A stretch of DNA of 64,000 nucleotides from JBFLYZ01 sp040756415 (GTDB lineage: Bacteria; Bacteroidota; Bacteroidia; JADZBD01), in NCBI GenBank assembly GCA_040756415.1, contig JBFLYZ010000001.1:1-64000 (forward strand). The letters are read 5' to 3'. Shown here piece by piece: positions 1-9,600 of the stretch (position 1 is its first letter; every line of letters begins with the position of its first letter). A program made the position numbers and the translations under genes. The notes beneath the pieces were generated by a model. It did not search any database. It saw only the letters and a list, made by a program, of their open reading frames with translations, and was not told the origin of the DNA.

Positions 1-391
1 AAGCATCAACACTTGCCTCGTGAATATTATCCTTTAGTAGCTTGTACTTCAGTTTATCCTCAGTAATTTTTAGAATTTCTTCAATAGTTTCAACGGAGGA
101 AAGAGCATATTGGTTAATTTGATGCAATTGCTCGTCTTTTGCAACAATCGTATTTCGCTCAACAAAACCAAGCAATTTTTTTAGTTTTTTAAAGGCTGCC
201 AAATCGTTCTCGTCAACCTTAATTCTATTATTTAACAATTCTTCCTTGTACCCTATCAACCCAAAATTAATATTAGCATATATATCTACTGTGTTTCGCC
301 TAAATCTGTGCAGCAGCTTTCCTAAACTGGGGAATCGGAAAGATTCTATGAAAAACTTAGAACCGAATGGTATGTTAAAATGAACATCCAT
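1..391 (-). CDS. Hypothetical protein, C-terminus beyond the window edge
   Basis: I translated the reverse strand by hand and found an uninterrupted frame of 130 codons from ATG at 391 to the window edge. An in-frame stop lies four codons upstream, so this ATG is the first possible one. The protein begins MDVHFNIPFG and is rich in Lys, Leu, Asn and Glu, with predicted helical stretches in its second half and no signal peptide. I do not recognise a family. The DNA is clearly more A+T-rich than the rest of the window, which may indicate recent acquisition. A good Bacteroidota promoter (408-437) sits just upstream, which supports a real, independently transcribed gene. Confidence 0.6.
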   Translation of the reverse strand, partial: MDVHFNIPFGSKFFIESFRFPSLGKLLHRFRRNTVDIYANINFGLIGYKEELLNNRIKVDENDLAAFKKLKKLLGFVERNTIVAKDEQLHQINQYALSSVETIEEILKITEDKLKYKLLKDNIHEASVDA

Positions 392-407
392 GTTTTGAGA
401 TTATATA

Positions 408-437
408 CAAAGATAACGCTTTTTCATAATTGTTCAA
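408..437 (-). promoter_or_regulatory. Bacteroidota promoter for the left-edge gene
   Basis: On the minus strand, TTG (435-437) and TATCTTTG (408-415) are separated by exactly 19 bases. This matches the TTTG-N19-TAnnTTTG consensus, with the -33 element present as TTG. The start codon at 391 follows 16 bases after the -7 element. Confidence 0.6.
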
Positions 438-525
438 GTATGGCCTAACAAATAGCTGGCTCAGAATCGCTAAAAAGACATATTTGATCGATAAGAATTT
501 GCTGAAAAACCCAAGACTTACATAT

Positions 526-1422
526 TTATTTTTGTGCAAAAGTTTTCTGCTCAAACAGCGTATTCACCCAATGGGCGATCTGCTCGCTCAGCCATACCGG
601 CTCATCGATGGGCAGCCCGTGGCCCGAGGTCTGGCTCCACACCAGGGTTCCTCCAAAGGCCTCATAGGTCTTCTCTATGCACTCGGGGCATACCAGGCTG
701 TCGGCCTTTGAGCCAATGATGAGCAGGGGCAGCCCGGGCTTTCCTTCAGGCTGGTAGCGCATGCCCGCAAAGGTCTGGCGGAATATGTTCATGCGGCTCA
801 TCTTACGCTTGTTCTGTATGTCAATATTGATATTGGCTATTGAATCATATATCTCTGGCTTGTTGCTGTTGATGCTGATGATGAGCTTTTCGCGCTTCTC
901 TACCGACCCCGAAAGCAATATCTTCAGCATGGTCATTCTCACCTCCGGCCTGGCCCTCTCCTTTTGCGTGCAGATGCCCTTGAAGCTGGAATTGATCATG
1001 ATCAGCCCCTGGAAATCGTCCTTGTACTGTATGGTCCACTCGGTGGCCACCATGCCGCCCAGGGAGGTGGCGCAAATGATGTTGCCGCCCTTGTTGGCTT
1101 TCATGATCTCCAGCGCTTCGGGGCGCATGAAGTCGATCATGCCCTTTATGGTCAGGCAGGACTTCGCGTTCACATGTTTGCCAGAGCCGGGAAGGTCGAG
1201 GAAAAAGATCCTGGCCTGAGGGGCGTTCTTTTTCAGCTCGGTGATAAAAAGCTGGCTCCAATGCCCCGATTCGCGGGTCAGGCCCATTAAAAGGAAGATA
1301 TTGACTGAATCGCCCTGGCCGGGGCTGAGGCTTTTCTCGCTGCCCGCAGGCTGGGCGCAAAGGGGTGAAAAAGCTGCGCTTATTATAAGGAGGCAGATCA
1401 GGGTAAGTGTTTTTGCTTTCAT
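526..1422 (-). CDS. Exported alpha/beta hydrolase
   Basis: Predicted 298-residue hydrolase with an N-terminal signal peptide (MKAKTLTL, then a hydrophobic stretch ending near CAQ). The alpha/beta-hydrolase triad can be placed: Ser120 in the elbow ATSLGG, Asp241 in GSKADS and His268 in SGHG. The elbow has Ala where the usual GxSxG has its first Gly. The substrate cannot be read from sequence; the fold covers esterases, lipases and peptidases. I chose ATG 1422 over an upstream start at 1446 because the signal peptide begins there and a TAGTTTTG promoter box overlaps the longer version. It is transcribed alone. Confidence 0.75.
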   Translation of the reverse strand: MKAKTLTLICLLIISAAFSPLCAQPAGSEKSLSPGQGDSVNIFLLMGLTRESGHWSQLFITELKKNAPQARIFFLDLPGSGKHVNAKSCLTIKGMIDFMRPEALEIMKANKGGNIICATSLGGMVATEWTIQYKDDFQGLIMINSSFKGICTQKERARPEVRMTMLKILLSGSVEKREKLIISINSNKPEIYDSIANINIDIQNKRKMSRMNIFRQTFAGMRYQPEGKPGLPLLIIGSKADSLVCPECIEKTYEAFGGTLVWSQTSGHGLPIDEPVWLSEQIAHWVNTLFEQKTFAQK

Positions 1423-1443
1423 GGTTTGGTGTTTTTCATGAAG

Positions 1444-1451
1444 CAAAACTA
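1444..1451 (-). promoter_or_regulatory. Candidate -7 element for the hydrolase gene
   Basis: TAGTTTTG on the minus strand matches TAnnTTTG and lies 21 bases before ATG 1422. No clear -33 element is present at the expected distance. Confidence 0.35.
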
Positions 1452-1680
1452 CCTGGACATCAGGCCCTTACGAAACTGGATTTTCGGGCTGGAGTCCGGC
1501 TTTACCGCAAAAGCTGCCGAAAGGAAGGGTCCGGAAAGGCCTTGTAGTAAATTTCAGTACTGAGCGCTGTGAAAAGGAAAGCGAACTGGGATCAGGCGCG
1601 GAAAGGATAAAGGCGCCTTACTGTTATTTGGTATACGTTTTTATAAAAATTCAGACGCGGAAAAGCGAACCTGGTATTAG

Positions 1681-3591
1681 CTATTGTTGAAGAGCGGTTA
1701 TATACTCATCCCCCACCGGGTATCCATTCTGTTTGGCCATCATGGCATCCTGCAGGGCGCGTTGCTTGTCTCCCATTGCCTTGTACGCGTTGGAGCGATT
1801 GTAATAGGCATTCCAGAACTTGGGATTAAGCTGTATGGCCTTATTGAAATCGTTCAGTGCCGCCTGGAAATTGCCGGCCATGCTGAAGGCAATGCCCCTG
1901 TTGTTATAGGCCGCATCGTAGCCGGGCTGCAGCTCTATCACTTTAGAAAAATCATTCACCGCCTCCTGGAGCTTTCCCCATCGCCCGTAGGCTTCGGCCC
2001 TGCCGAACCAGGCATCGGCCGCGCCTGGGTTCTTCCCGATCACATACGAATAATCCTTTACCGCCTCCTCGTAGCGCTGCGCGCCCTTATAGCAATTGGC
2101 CCGCAGCAGGTAGGTACCCGCGTCATTTGGGTAGTGCTGTATGGCGGTAGTGTACGCCTCAGCCGCCTTTTGGGCGTTTCCCAGCTTCTCGTAGGTCAGG
2201 CCCAGGTTCTTGGCCGCGTTCGGGAAGCGGGGCCTGATGCGTACCGCTTCTTCAAAATCCTTCAGCGCCTCCTGTATATTACCCGCCTCGTAATAGGCCG
2301 CGCCCCTGTTGCTGTACATGATGGGGGCCGGGTGATGCTCCAGCGATGCGCTGTAAATGCTGATGCTGTCCTTCCATTGCCGGGAGCGGCCGAAGGACAG
2401 GAAGGCAAAGAGACCCAAAACAACGAGAGCGGCAATGCTCAAACGCTGCCTGAGGTCCTTTCTTTCCATAGACCTGCCAAAGTAATAACCGGCAATAATA
2501 AAAAGCCCGGTAAGCGAGATATAGGTATAACGGTCGGCATGAATGGCATCGCCTACCGGTATGAGCTGGAGCACCAGGGCAATGGTCACGCAAAAGAACA
2601 GGCTGCCGAAAACAACAACAGGCGCGCGCCTGCGCAGCAGGAAAACCATCACAGCCAGGGCCAGGATGATCACTGGGGCGATATACACCCAGTTGGAATT
2701 GATCCGGTCGTTGGTCTCAGGATAAGGATAAAATACGGATAAGTGAACAGGCAGTACGGCCTGCCACAGGTAGTTCACAAAACCATAAGCGGCAAAGAGG
2801 ATGCGCTCGCCAATGGAAAAATAGCCAAAATCCTGAACGGCCCCTGCTTTCCGCTGAACGGCAATGGCCAGCAGGCCGAATGCCAGCGCGATCACGAAAT
2901 GCGGTATCTTTTGCCTGATATCCTTAAATGTGATCTGCTTCTGCTGCAGGTAATCGAACAGCAGGAGCACTACAGGCAGCACCACCGCCTGGGCCTTGCT
3001 GAGCACGGAAAGGATGAAGCAAAGCAGGCTGTAAACAAGCAGCTTATTGCTGCCTTCTTCTTTTTGCCTCAGGTAAAAATAAATAGCCCCGAAAAAGAAA
3101 AAAGAATAGATAAGGTCCTTCTGGGCCGAGACCCAGGCCACGCTTTCCACGTGCAGGGGATGCATACCGAAAAGCAGGGCCGTGATCAGTGCCGCGTGAT
3201 TATTCCTGAACAGGCGGTAAACAATGGCGAACACCAATGCCGTATTGAGGAGGTGCAGCAGGAGGCTGAAGAAATGATACCCGCTGGCGTTCAGGCTGAA
3301 CAGCTTGTACTGTATGGCGTAGCTGAGCATGACCACCGGCTGGTAGTTTCCCACGAACTGCTCCGTAAAAAAGGCTTTGATGTTCTCCCCGTTCAGCTTC
3401 TGAACGATGGGATTAGTAGTGACATACTGGGGGTCATCGAAGTTGATAAAATCATTGCCGGCAACAGGCGAAAGCGCGATGGCGGTAGCCGCCAGGGCGA
3501 TAAGCAGGAAATTGCGCCATTGCTTCGGCTGAGCCGTCTTTGCGGCCTGCTTTGCGGGCCGCGGCCCGGCTTTCTTGTCCTTTTTACCCAC
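1681..3591 (-). CDS. TMTC-like GT-C glycosyltransferase with TPR repeats
   Basis: 636-residue polytopic membrane protein. After a basic N-terminus come about ten hydrophobic helices (roughly residues 28-415) and then at least five TPR repeats (about 424-620). The motifs FDDPQY (51-56) and HPLHVES (144-150, followed by VAWVSAQKD) are those of the TMTC family, GT-C enzymes that use lipid-linked sugars to O-mannosylate proteins in animals. Bacterial members are common but largely uncharacterised. The inferred role is transfer of a sugar from a polyprenyl donor to an exported acceptor, with the TPR part presenting the acceptor. The VOC gene and a T9SS cargo gene lie just upstream on the same strand. 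The glycosyltransferase class is well supported; acceptor and sugar are unknown. Confidence 0.72.
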   Translation of the reverse strand: MGKKDKKAGPRPAKQAAKTAQPKQWRNFLLIALAATAIALSPVAGNDFINFDDPQYVTTNPIVQKLNGENIKAFFTEQFVGNYQPVVMLSYAIQYKLFSLNASGYHFFSLLLHLLNTALVFAIVYRLFRNNHAALITALLFGMHPLHVESVAWVSAQKDLIYSFFFFGAIYFYLRQKEEGSNKLLVYSLLCFILSVLSKAQAVVLPVVLLLFDYLQQKQITFKDIRQKIPHFVIALAFGLLAIAVQRKAGAVQDFGYFSIGERILFAAYGFVNYLWQAVLPVHLSVFYPYPETNDRINSNWVYIAPVIILALAVMVFLLRRRAPVVVFGSLFFCVTIALVLQLIPVGDAIHADRYTYISLTGLFIIAGYYFGRSMERKDLRQRLSIAALVVLGLFAFLSFGRSRQWKDSISIYSASLEHHPAPIMYSNRGAAYYEAGNIQEALKDFEEAVRIRPRFPNAAKNLGLTYEKLGNAQKAAEAYTTAIQHYPNDAGTYLLRANCYKGAQRYEEAVKDYSYVIGKNPGAADAWFGRAEAYGRWGKLQEAVNDFSKVIELQPGYDAAYNNRGIAFSMAGNFQAALNDFNKAIQLNPKFWNAYYNRSNAYKAMGDKQRALQDAMMAKQNGYPVGDEYITALQQ

Positions 3592-3632
3592 AAGTCAAAG
3601 ATAAAAAAAGAGAAAGATGATCCGGAGCCCGC

Positions 3633-4025
3633 TCATGGCCTTTCCCATAAGCCCCTCATCACCACCTCCACCAGGTTCATGTCCGGATCGTGAAAATAAA
3701 AGGAACGCAGGCCGTATTTCCACTCCTGCTCGTGAACAATATCGATCTTCGCGGATAGCTCCTTTTTCACCCTAGCGTAGTCACCGGGCTCCACCTCGAA
3801 AGCGAAATGCACGCTTCCCCTGGCGCCATGCGCTGGCAGCGTTTCTTCCTTCATGGTCTGCCCGGCAATAAAGCATAGCAGCACCGATTCTCCTGCCCTG
3901 AAAAAGATATGCCTGCCTTCGGCCCGGGCGATCAGCTCAAGGCCAAGCCGGCCGCGGTAGAACTCCTCCGTCCTGTCGAGGTCCTTAACATAGATACAGG
4001 CCTCTTTTATGCGGGTAAATCTCAT
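3633..4025 (-). CDS. VOC-family (glyoxalase/bleomycin-resistance fold) protein
   Basis: 130 residues, the usual size of a single VOC protein, with the two beta-alpha-beta-beta-beta modules visible: IKEACIYVKDLDRTEEFY at the start and VHFAFEV onward in the second half. The C-terminal FHDPDMNLVEVV contains the Glu that normally binds the metal. VOC proteins include isomerases, dioxygenases and drug-binding proteins, and the substrate here cannot be assigned. The gene starts 11 bases after the T9SS protein gene ends and stops 41 bases before the TMTC-like gene, so co-transcription is likely. Confidence 0.75.
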   Translation of the reverse strand: MRFTRIKEACIYVKDLDRTEEFYRGRLGLELIARAEGRHIFFRAGESVLLCFIAGQTMKEETLPAHGARGSVHFAFEVEPGDYARVKKELSAKIDIVHEQEWKYGLRSFYFHDPDMNLVEVVMRGLWERP

Positions 4026-4036
4026 CTCCCGGATAG

Positions 4037-6391
4037 TCAGCGCAGCACCTCGAAAAACCCGGTGTAGGTCTTGTTCAGCTCTTTTACGCTCAGTATAAAA
4101 TAATATGTGCCGTTGCTGATCTTATCCGCGTTCCAGTCGTTGGTGTAGGCGTCCTTCTGAAAAATGAGATTTCCCCAGCGGTTATAGACCTCCAGCCGGT
4201 TATCAGCAAAGAACTCAAGGTACTTGAACTTGAGCAGGTCGTTGGTTCCGTCACCGTTTGGCGTGATTACGTTAGGCAGCAGCACATCGGGCGCAATTAC
4301 CTCTATATCCCGGCATAAGCTATCGATGCAGCCGCTGCTGGTGGTAACTGTAAAACAAACAGTATAGGTACCGGGATCAGCGAAGGTGTGCGAGGGATCC
4401 TGCAGCAGGGAGCTGCTGTTGTCGCCAAAATCCCAGCTCCATGCGCTGGCCGTACCTGCATAGATGGTGGAATTATCGGTAAAGTTTACGGACACATTGG
4501 CTATGCAGGGTAAAGGGGTATAACTAAAATCAGCGATAGGCAAAGGATCGACCGTAACGGGCACCAGCAGCGTATCGGAACTGCAACCGTTCAGCGAAGC
4601 ATATGCCGAATAGTTGATCACATTGGCGCTGGTGCCGGTATTGAAAGGCGTATCTGAAATGTTGCCGGTACCACTGATGCTATTACCGCTCCAACCGAGC
4701 TGGGCACTGGTAAAACAGGAAGTAAGCAGCACAGAAAAACTTTCTCCTGAGCAAACGGTCAGCGAATCGGGCACCGCGCTGATATCCGGTGCGGGCTTGA
4801 GCGGCACCGTGCGCGATGGCAGCCCGCTTACTGTATTGCCGCAGGCATCGGTGACCGTTGGTGGCGGCACCACCAGCGATGAGGTCGTATCGCAGTACTG
4901 CGGGCAGTTGGGTATGACCAGGGTAAAGGTATGGTTAGAGGCTCCGGTATTGCAGCCGTTAAGCGTTCCTATGGTATCGGGCGTTGACCAGGGATGCGAG
5001 ACAATATAAGGGGGCACCCCGTAGCGCACGTAAACCGTACCCGTAATCGTACACTGGTTGGCGCAAATGGGCGTGCTGGGAACGTTCCAGGTCAGCCCGT
5101 ACGTTTCGACCGTGCGGCCCATGATAAAAGCGCTGAAGGGCCAGAGCGTGGTGATGGGATCGTAGCGGATGTAGGTAGTATTGCATCCTACGGACGGACC
5201 GCTGCGCCCCAGGTGCATGCGCAGGTAAAAAGTACGCTGCTGGCAATTGGAAAGAAAGCAGCACATGAGCGGGCTCCAGATATTAAAGCTGTCGAGATAG
5301 GCGGTGCCTGGGGTATTGCCGGTGGGATTGGGTACCGTGAAATTCTGGCTGATGCCGCACTGGGTGCTGAACATGAGCGAGCCCTGGCTCATCACGGCCG
5401 GGGTGAAGGGATCAGCGTAGTAACTGGAAGTAACAAAAAGGCCGGTAATGGAAATGGCCGCGGGAATAGTGACCTGTATGCTATCCAGATTATAGAGAGG
5501 CGTGATACAGGAGGGCATCTGCCCACCGGTCCAGGTAGTGGTGGGACCTATGACCACGGGGTCGATCACCACGGGATATGAACGCGAATCATCGTTCAGC
5601 CAGGATGAGGGAAGTGTTATTTTCAGCAGCAGCTTCCCATCCTGCCTGCTCACCGAGTACGAGGCGATGGTGTATTCCTTATTCGCGTCAAAACATAGGG
5701 GAGCCATGAAGCGGGACACCACTTCTCCTGCAGTATTGAGCAGGTACAGGTCGCCAGCCCAGCCGTATGGCGTTTCGGTGCCGTTCGCGCTTCGTACCAG
5801 CTCATACCCTTCAGGGAAAACAAGCTCTTCGCCTATTTCGAGCTGGGAAAAGGAATTGAGCGGCTGTTTAAGTATGTAATTGTACTTGAGCCCGTTCTCG
5901 CGGAACAAATATTCTTTGTCCACACCGGGAACTATATCAGCAGCGAAGGCCCTGTTTCCGTTCAGGCTCAGGTTTATGGCCGCGGCAGTTCCGTTTACCC
6001 TGCAATTCTGATTAAAGCCCAGTTTCTCTCCATTATCCAGGGTGAGCGCGGTGCTCCCGTCAAAGTTGAGGTAAACGGGATAAGGCTGAGCGGGAGCGCA
6101 CCAACCGCTGGCCGAGGGATACATAGACGCATCCACAGGCACCAGGCGCCCCTTGCTGTAATAGTTCAGGGGCCTTTTGCTGTAGTGTACGATCACCCTG
6201 CCGTCAGCCGTATGATAGGTGCGGGAGTACAGGGTACGCTCCTGCTCCATCTCCTCCCAGAGCGAAGGATGGGGCAACTGCTCCTGCAGGGTATCCTGTG
6301 GCTGCTGTGGAACAAGTAAAGCGCTCAGATCATGTTGGGCGTAAAATAAGCAGGGGTAAAGAAGAAAAAGGCAGGGGATGAGCTTCTTCAT
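4037..6391 (-). CDS. PKD-domain T9SS cargo protein with gliding-motility-type C-terminal domain
   Basis: 784-residue secreted protein. It has a signal peptide (MKKLIPCLFLL, cleavage after FYAQ), a long beta-rich N-terminal region, a PKD domain near residues 625-710 (motif WDFGDNS), and a C-terminal domain opening with PNVITPNGDGTND and containing YNRWGNLIF. That domain is the CHU_C/gliding-motility-associated type, which routes proteins through the type IX secretion system. It is likely a cell-surface or secreted adhesin. I set the start at ATG 6391 rather than 6445 because the signal peptide begins there and a TAnnTTTG box lies inside the longer version. It diverges from another T9SS cargo gene at 6698. 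Confidence 0.82.
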   Translation of the reverse strand: MKKLIPCLFLLYPCLFYAQHDLSALLVPQQPQDTLQEQLPHPSLWEEMEQERTLYSRTYHTADGRVIVHYSKRPLNYYSKGRLVPVDASMYPSASGWCAPAQPYPVYLNFDGSTALTLDNGEKLGFNQNCRVNGTAAAINLSLNGNRAFAADIVPGVDKEYLFRENGLKYNYILKQPLNSFSQLEIGEELVFPEGYELVRSANGTETPYGWAGDLYLLNTAGEVVSRFMAPLCFDANKEYTIASYSVSRQDGKLLLKITLPSSWLNDDSRSYPVVIDPVVIGPTTTWTGGQMPSCITPLYNLDSIQVTIPAAISITGLFVTSSYYADPFTPAVMSQGSLMFSTQCGISQNFTVPNPTGNTPGTAYLDSFNIWSPLMCCFLSNCQQRTFYLRMHLGRSGPSVGCNTTYIRYDPITTLWPFSAFIMGRTVETYGLTWNVPSTPICANQCTITGTVYVRYGVPPYIVSHPWSTPDTIGTLNGCNTGASNHTFTLVIPNCPQYCDTTSSLVVPPPTVTDACGNTVSGLPSRTVPLKPAPDISAVPDSLTVCSGESFSVLLTSCFTSAQLGWSGNSISGTGNISDTPFNTGTSANVINYSAYASLNGCSSDTLLVPVTVDPLPIADFSYTPLPCIANVSVNFTDNSTIYAGTASAWSWDFGDNSSSLLQDPSHTFADPGTYTVCFTVTTSSGCIDSLCRDIEVIAPDVLLPNVITPNGDGTNDLLKFKYLEFFADNRLEVYNRWGNLIFQKDAYTNDWNADKISNGTYYFILSVKELNKTYTGFFEVLR

Positions 6392-6395
6392 ATAC

Positions 6396-6403
6396 CAAAA
6401 ATA
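6396..6403 (-). promoter_or_regulatory. Candidate -7 element directly abutting the T9SS gene
   Basis: TATTTTTG on the minus strand matches TAnnTTTG and lies only 4 bases before ATG 6391, so a transcript from it would be leaderless. No convincing -33 element is visible. Confidence 0.3.
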
Positions 6404-6510
6404 GAAAAGAATCGGAGAATAAAAAATACAGGGAAAACGGGTCAAGGGCAGGAATAAAAATGGCGGGAATAATTGGATTATACGTTGCCGTTCCTTAAAG
6501 GTTTCGGAGA

Positions 6511-6531
6511 GTTTTCAACCGGGTTTTCAAC
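6511..6531. repeat. Direct repeat of GTTTTCAAC, 12-base period
   Basis: GTTTTCAAC occurs at 6511-6519 and again at 6523-6531, about one helical turn apart, in the shared regulatory region of two divergent T9SS genes. This spacing would suit a dimeric regulator, but nothing else supports it. Confidence 0.35.
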
Positions 6532-6683
6532 TGCCTGAAAAGGCGAAAAAACGCATGCCGATTCGTCTTTGATTTTCACGCACTACTCTTTGAATATTCA
6601 AGTGACGTCTAAATTACACACAGTTCCCTAACATTTGCAAAACCGTTTCGTTAAACCGGGTAAGTTCTTTCAGATTCTATTTA

Positions 6684-6691
6684 AAAGGAGG
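6684..6691 (+). promoter_or_regulatory. Strong Shine-Dalgarno deciding the start at 6698
   Basis: AAAGGAGG is complementary to the usual 16S rRNA tail and sits 6 bases before ATG 6698. It fixes the start in preference to the TTG at 6635. Such sites are rare in Bacteroidota, and I saw no other of this quality upstream of a gene in the window. Confidence 0.75.
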
Positions 6692-6697
6692 TGCCCC

Positions 6698-9600
6698 ATG
6701 AAAAATGATTACTCCCCCGGATCATTTAAGCCCGCGATCTGTGCTGCAGGAAGAGTTGAACAAGAATCTAGAATTTCCATACAGTGGCTTTCATTATTTC
6801 TGCTCGCATTGATCTTCATTATTGTTCACGGAACAGGCGCAAAAGCGCAATCACTCTACTGCAACACCAATGTGCCCAGTTTCCAGGTCAACCTGACCGG
6901 TAACCCCAACGGCTCATGGATCAGCCCGAACATTATACGGAATGACAACTGCTGCGGCACCACTCCGCCCGATGTATGCGTGGAGTTCGTGGTGACGCTC
7001 GACCCGCAGTCGCAGGGCATCGTGTTCAACATCTTCTCGGGCGCCATGCCCCAGGGATCGATGTTCTACCAGATCAACTGCGGCCCCCCTACTCCCGTTG
7101 GCCAGCCTATCTGCCTCAACGGTGTAGGCCCGCATTACCTTACCTTCTGTAAGCCCGGCAATAACTCGAACCAATACATCATCACTTCGATAGGACCGGC
7201 ATCCGCATCGGCCAATATCGTGCTGAATGACGGGTGTTCAGGAATGATCTACGCCAGCGGCTTTGATGAAAGCACCCTTGTATGGACCTCGATCTTTCCC
7301 GGCCCACCCGGCTCTTACAATTCCTATCTGAACTGTACGGCAGGCTGCGACAGCGTGATTGTTACCGCTCAGCCCGGCTATCCTCCCTTTATTGATTACC
7401 AGGTTTGCGGCACACCGCTGGGCGGATGCGCTCCCTTTACCTGCGACACCGTGCGCGTATATTTCAATCCTACCCTAGGGGCTACCATAACCCCCATCAA
7501 CCCTACCATCTGCTTCGGTAATACCACCACTACGATCACCGCAGTGGGTTCGGGTGGCGCACCACCTTACAGCTATTCATGGAATACAGGCGCCACCACT
7601 CAATCCATAACCGTTGGCGTAGGTACATACACGGTAAGCATTGGCGACAGCACCAACTGTCCGGCCGCTACGGCTACCGTTACCGTTACCGCATTCACGC
7701 AACCGATCACGGCCAATGCCGGACCCGACCAATCGGTGTGTTCGACCAACCCCACGGTGCAACTGAACGGAACGGTGACCGGGGCCACTGGCGGAATATG
7801 GAGCGGTGGCATGGGAACCTATTCGCCCAATAACACCACTCTTAACGCAATGTATACCCCTTCCGCGGGCGAGATCACGAATGGCCTGGTGTCGCTTACG
7901 CTGACTACCACGGGTAACGGCACCTGTCCTCCGGCCAGCGATGCCATGTCCATTTACATCAATACGTTTTCTGGTATCAGCCAGGTGAACTACACCGATG
8001 TGACCTGCAACGGGTACAACAACGGAACGGCAACCATCACCATGAACGGTGGCAACCCGCCTTACACCTTTGTGTGGAACACCACACCGGCACAGAGCAG
8101 CGCCACGGCAACAGGACTGGCCCCGGGAACCTATACCGTAACCATTACGGATGCGAACGGATGCGTTTCTACCGATAACGTTACCATATCACAACCCGCA
8201 CCGCTTACGCTGAACACGGCCGGGTTTGCAGCCAGTTGCTTCAACCAGTGCAACGGGCAGTACACCGTAATACCGGCTGGCGGCAACGGTGGCTACACCT
8301 ATTCCTGGATGCCTTCGGGCGTGACCACACCGGGCGTGACCAATGCATGTGCGGGCAGCTATACCGTGATCGTTACCGATATGCTCGGCTGTTCGGCAAC
8401 GGGCACGGCAAACGTTTCCCAGCCTACGGCCGTAACGCTCAGCACAAGCTCGGTACCTTCTTATTGCTTCCAGGCCAACGGATCGGCCAGCGTGAATGCC
8501 TCAGGCGGAACACCGGGCTACAGCTATATGTGGAACCCTTCTGGCCAGACCAACGCTACGGCTAACGGCCTTGTGCCCGGATCATACAGCGTAACAGTGA
8601 CCGATGCCAACGGCTGCACCGCGGTGAGTGCGGTAACGGTTGGCAACACGGCCGGAGTCACAGCCGCTATCGCTTCGGTCGTAAATGTGAGCTGCAGCAG
8701 CGGCTGTAACGGCTCGGCTACAGCCAGCGCCACCGGTGGCAATGGCCCCTACGGCTACTCCTGGACCACCAGCCCCGCGCAAAGCACCGCTACGGCAAAC
8801 GGCCTCTGTGCAGGAACCTATACGGTATATATAACTGACGCGGGCAACTGTACCAGCACCGCTGTGGCTACCATCACCCAGCCCAGCCCCGTGACCATGG
8901 CCAGCCTGACAGCCCCTACTACCATTTGTGTGGGACAAAGCCTCACGCTTACCGCTACGGCTACGGGCGGCACCGGCAGCTTCACCTACGCGTGGAGCCC
9001 TTCGGGTCCCACCGTTTCGCCCGTAACTACAACCACCTATACGGTTATCGCTACTGACGCCAGCGGATGCACTTCAGGTCCGCAAACGGTGACCGTTACG
9101 GTCCACCCTCCGCTCGGTATGGTCACCAGCGGAAATACCGTAAGCTGTCCCGGAGCACCGGTACAGATCAATGCCAGCGCCAATGGTGGCAATGGCGGAC
9201 CTTATACCTATACCTGGATGCCCGGCAACCAGACCGGAAGCGTGATCACGGTTTCGCCCACCGCAAATACCACGTACACGGTTACCGCCTCAGACAACTG
9301 CTCGCCTTCCATTACAGCCACGGTGCAGGTAACGGTACAGCCTACCCCGGTGGTATCGTTCAGCGCCAATGACCCCATGGCCTGCGAAGGCTCCTGCATA
9401 CAGTTCACCAGCACCTCGTCCAATGTTTCCGGCTGGAGCTGGAACTTCGGTGACGGATCCACCAGCACGCAGCAGAATCCCCTGCATTGCTACAACAATG
9501 TGGGCTCTTACTCTGTCACACTCATGGTTACCGGAACGAACGGCTGTACCGCTTCGCAAACGAACAATAACATGATCGCCATACACCCGAACCCCACCGC

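Larger units (their letters stand above)
6392..6697. other. 306-base divergent intergenic region between two T9SS cargo genes
   Basis: No gene is visible here. It holds the outward TATTTTTG box for the minus-strand gene, a 9-base direct repeat at 6511-6531, and the Shine-Dalgarno of the plus-strand gene. No exact TAnnTTTG points rightward. TACTCTTTG and TAACATTTG (6629-6637) come close, each with one extra base in the spacer. Confidence 0.6.

Noticed and set aside
1423..1680. Possible small gene or RNA between the hydrolase and TMTC-like genes
   Set aside because: No frame with a plausible start, no tRNA-like fold and no clear terminator hairpin were seen.
7975..9345. Repetitive DNA that might be a CRISPR array
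   Set aside because: The repeats are long coding units of diverged sequence, not short identical repeats with spacers.
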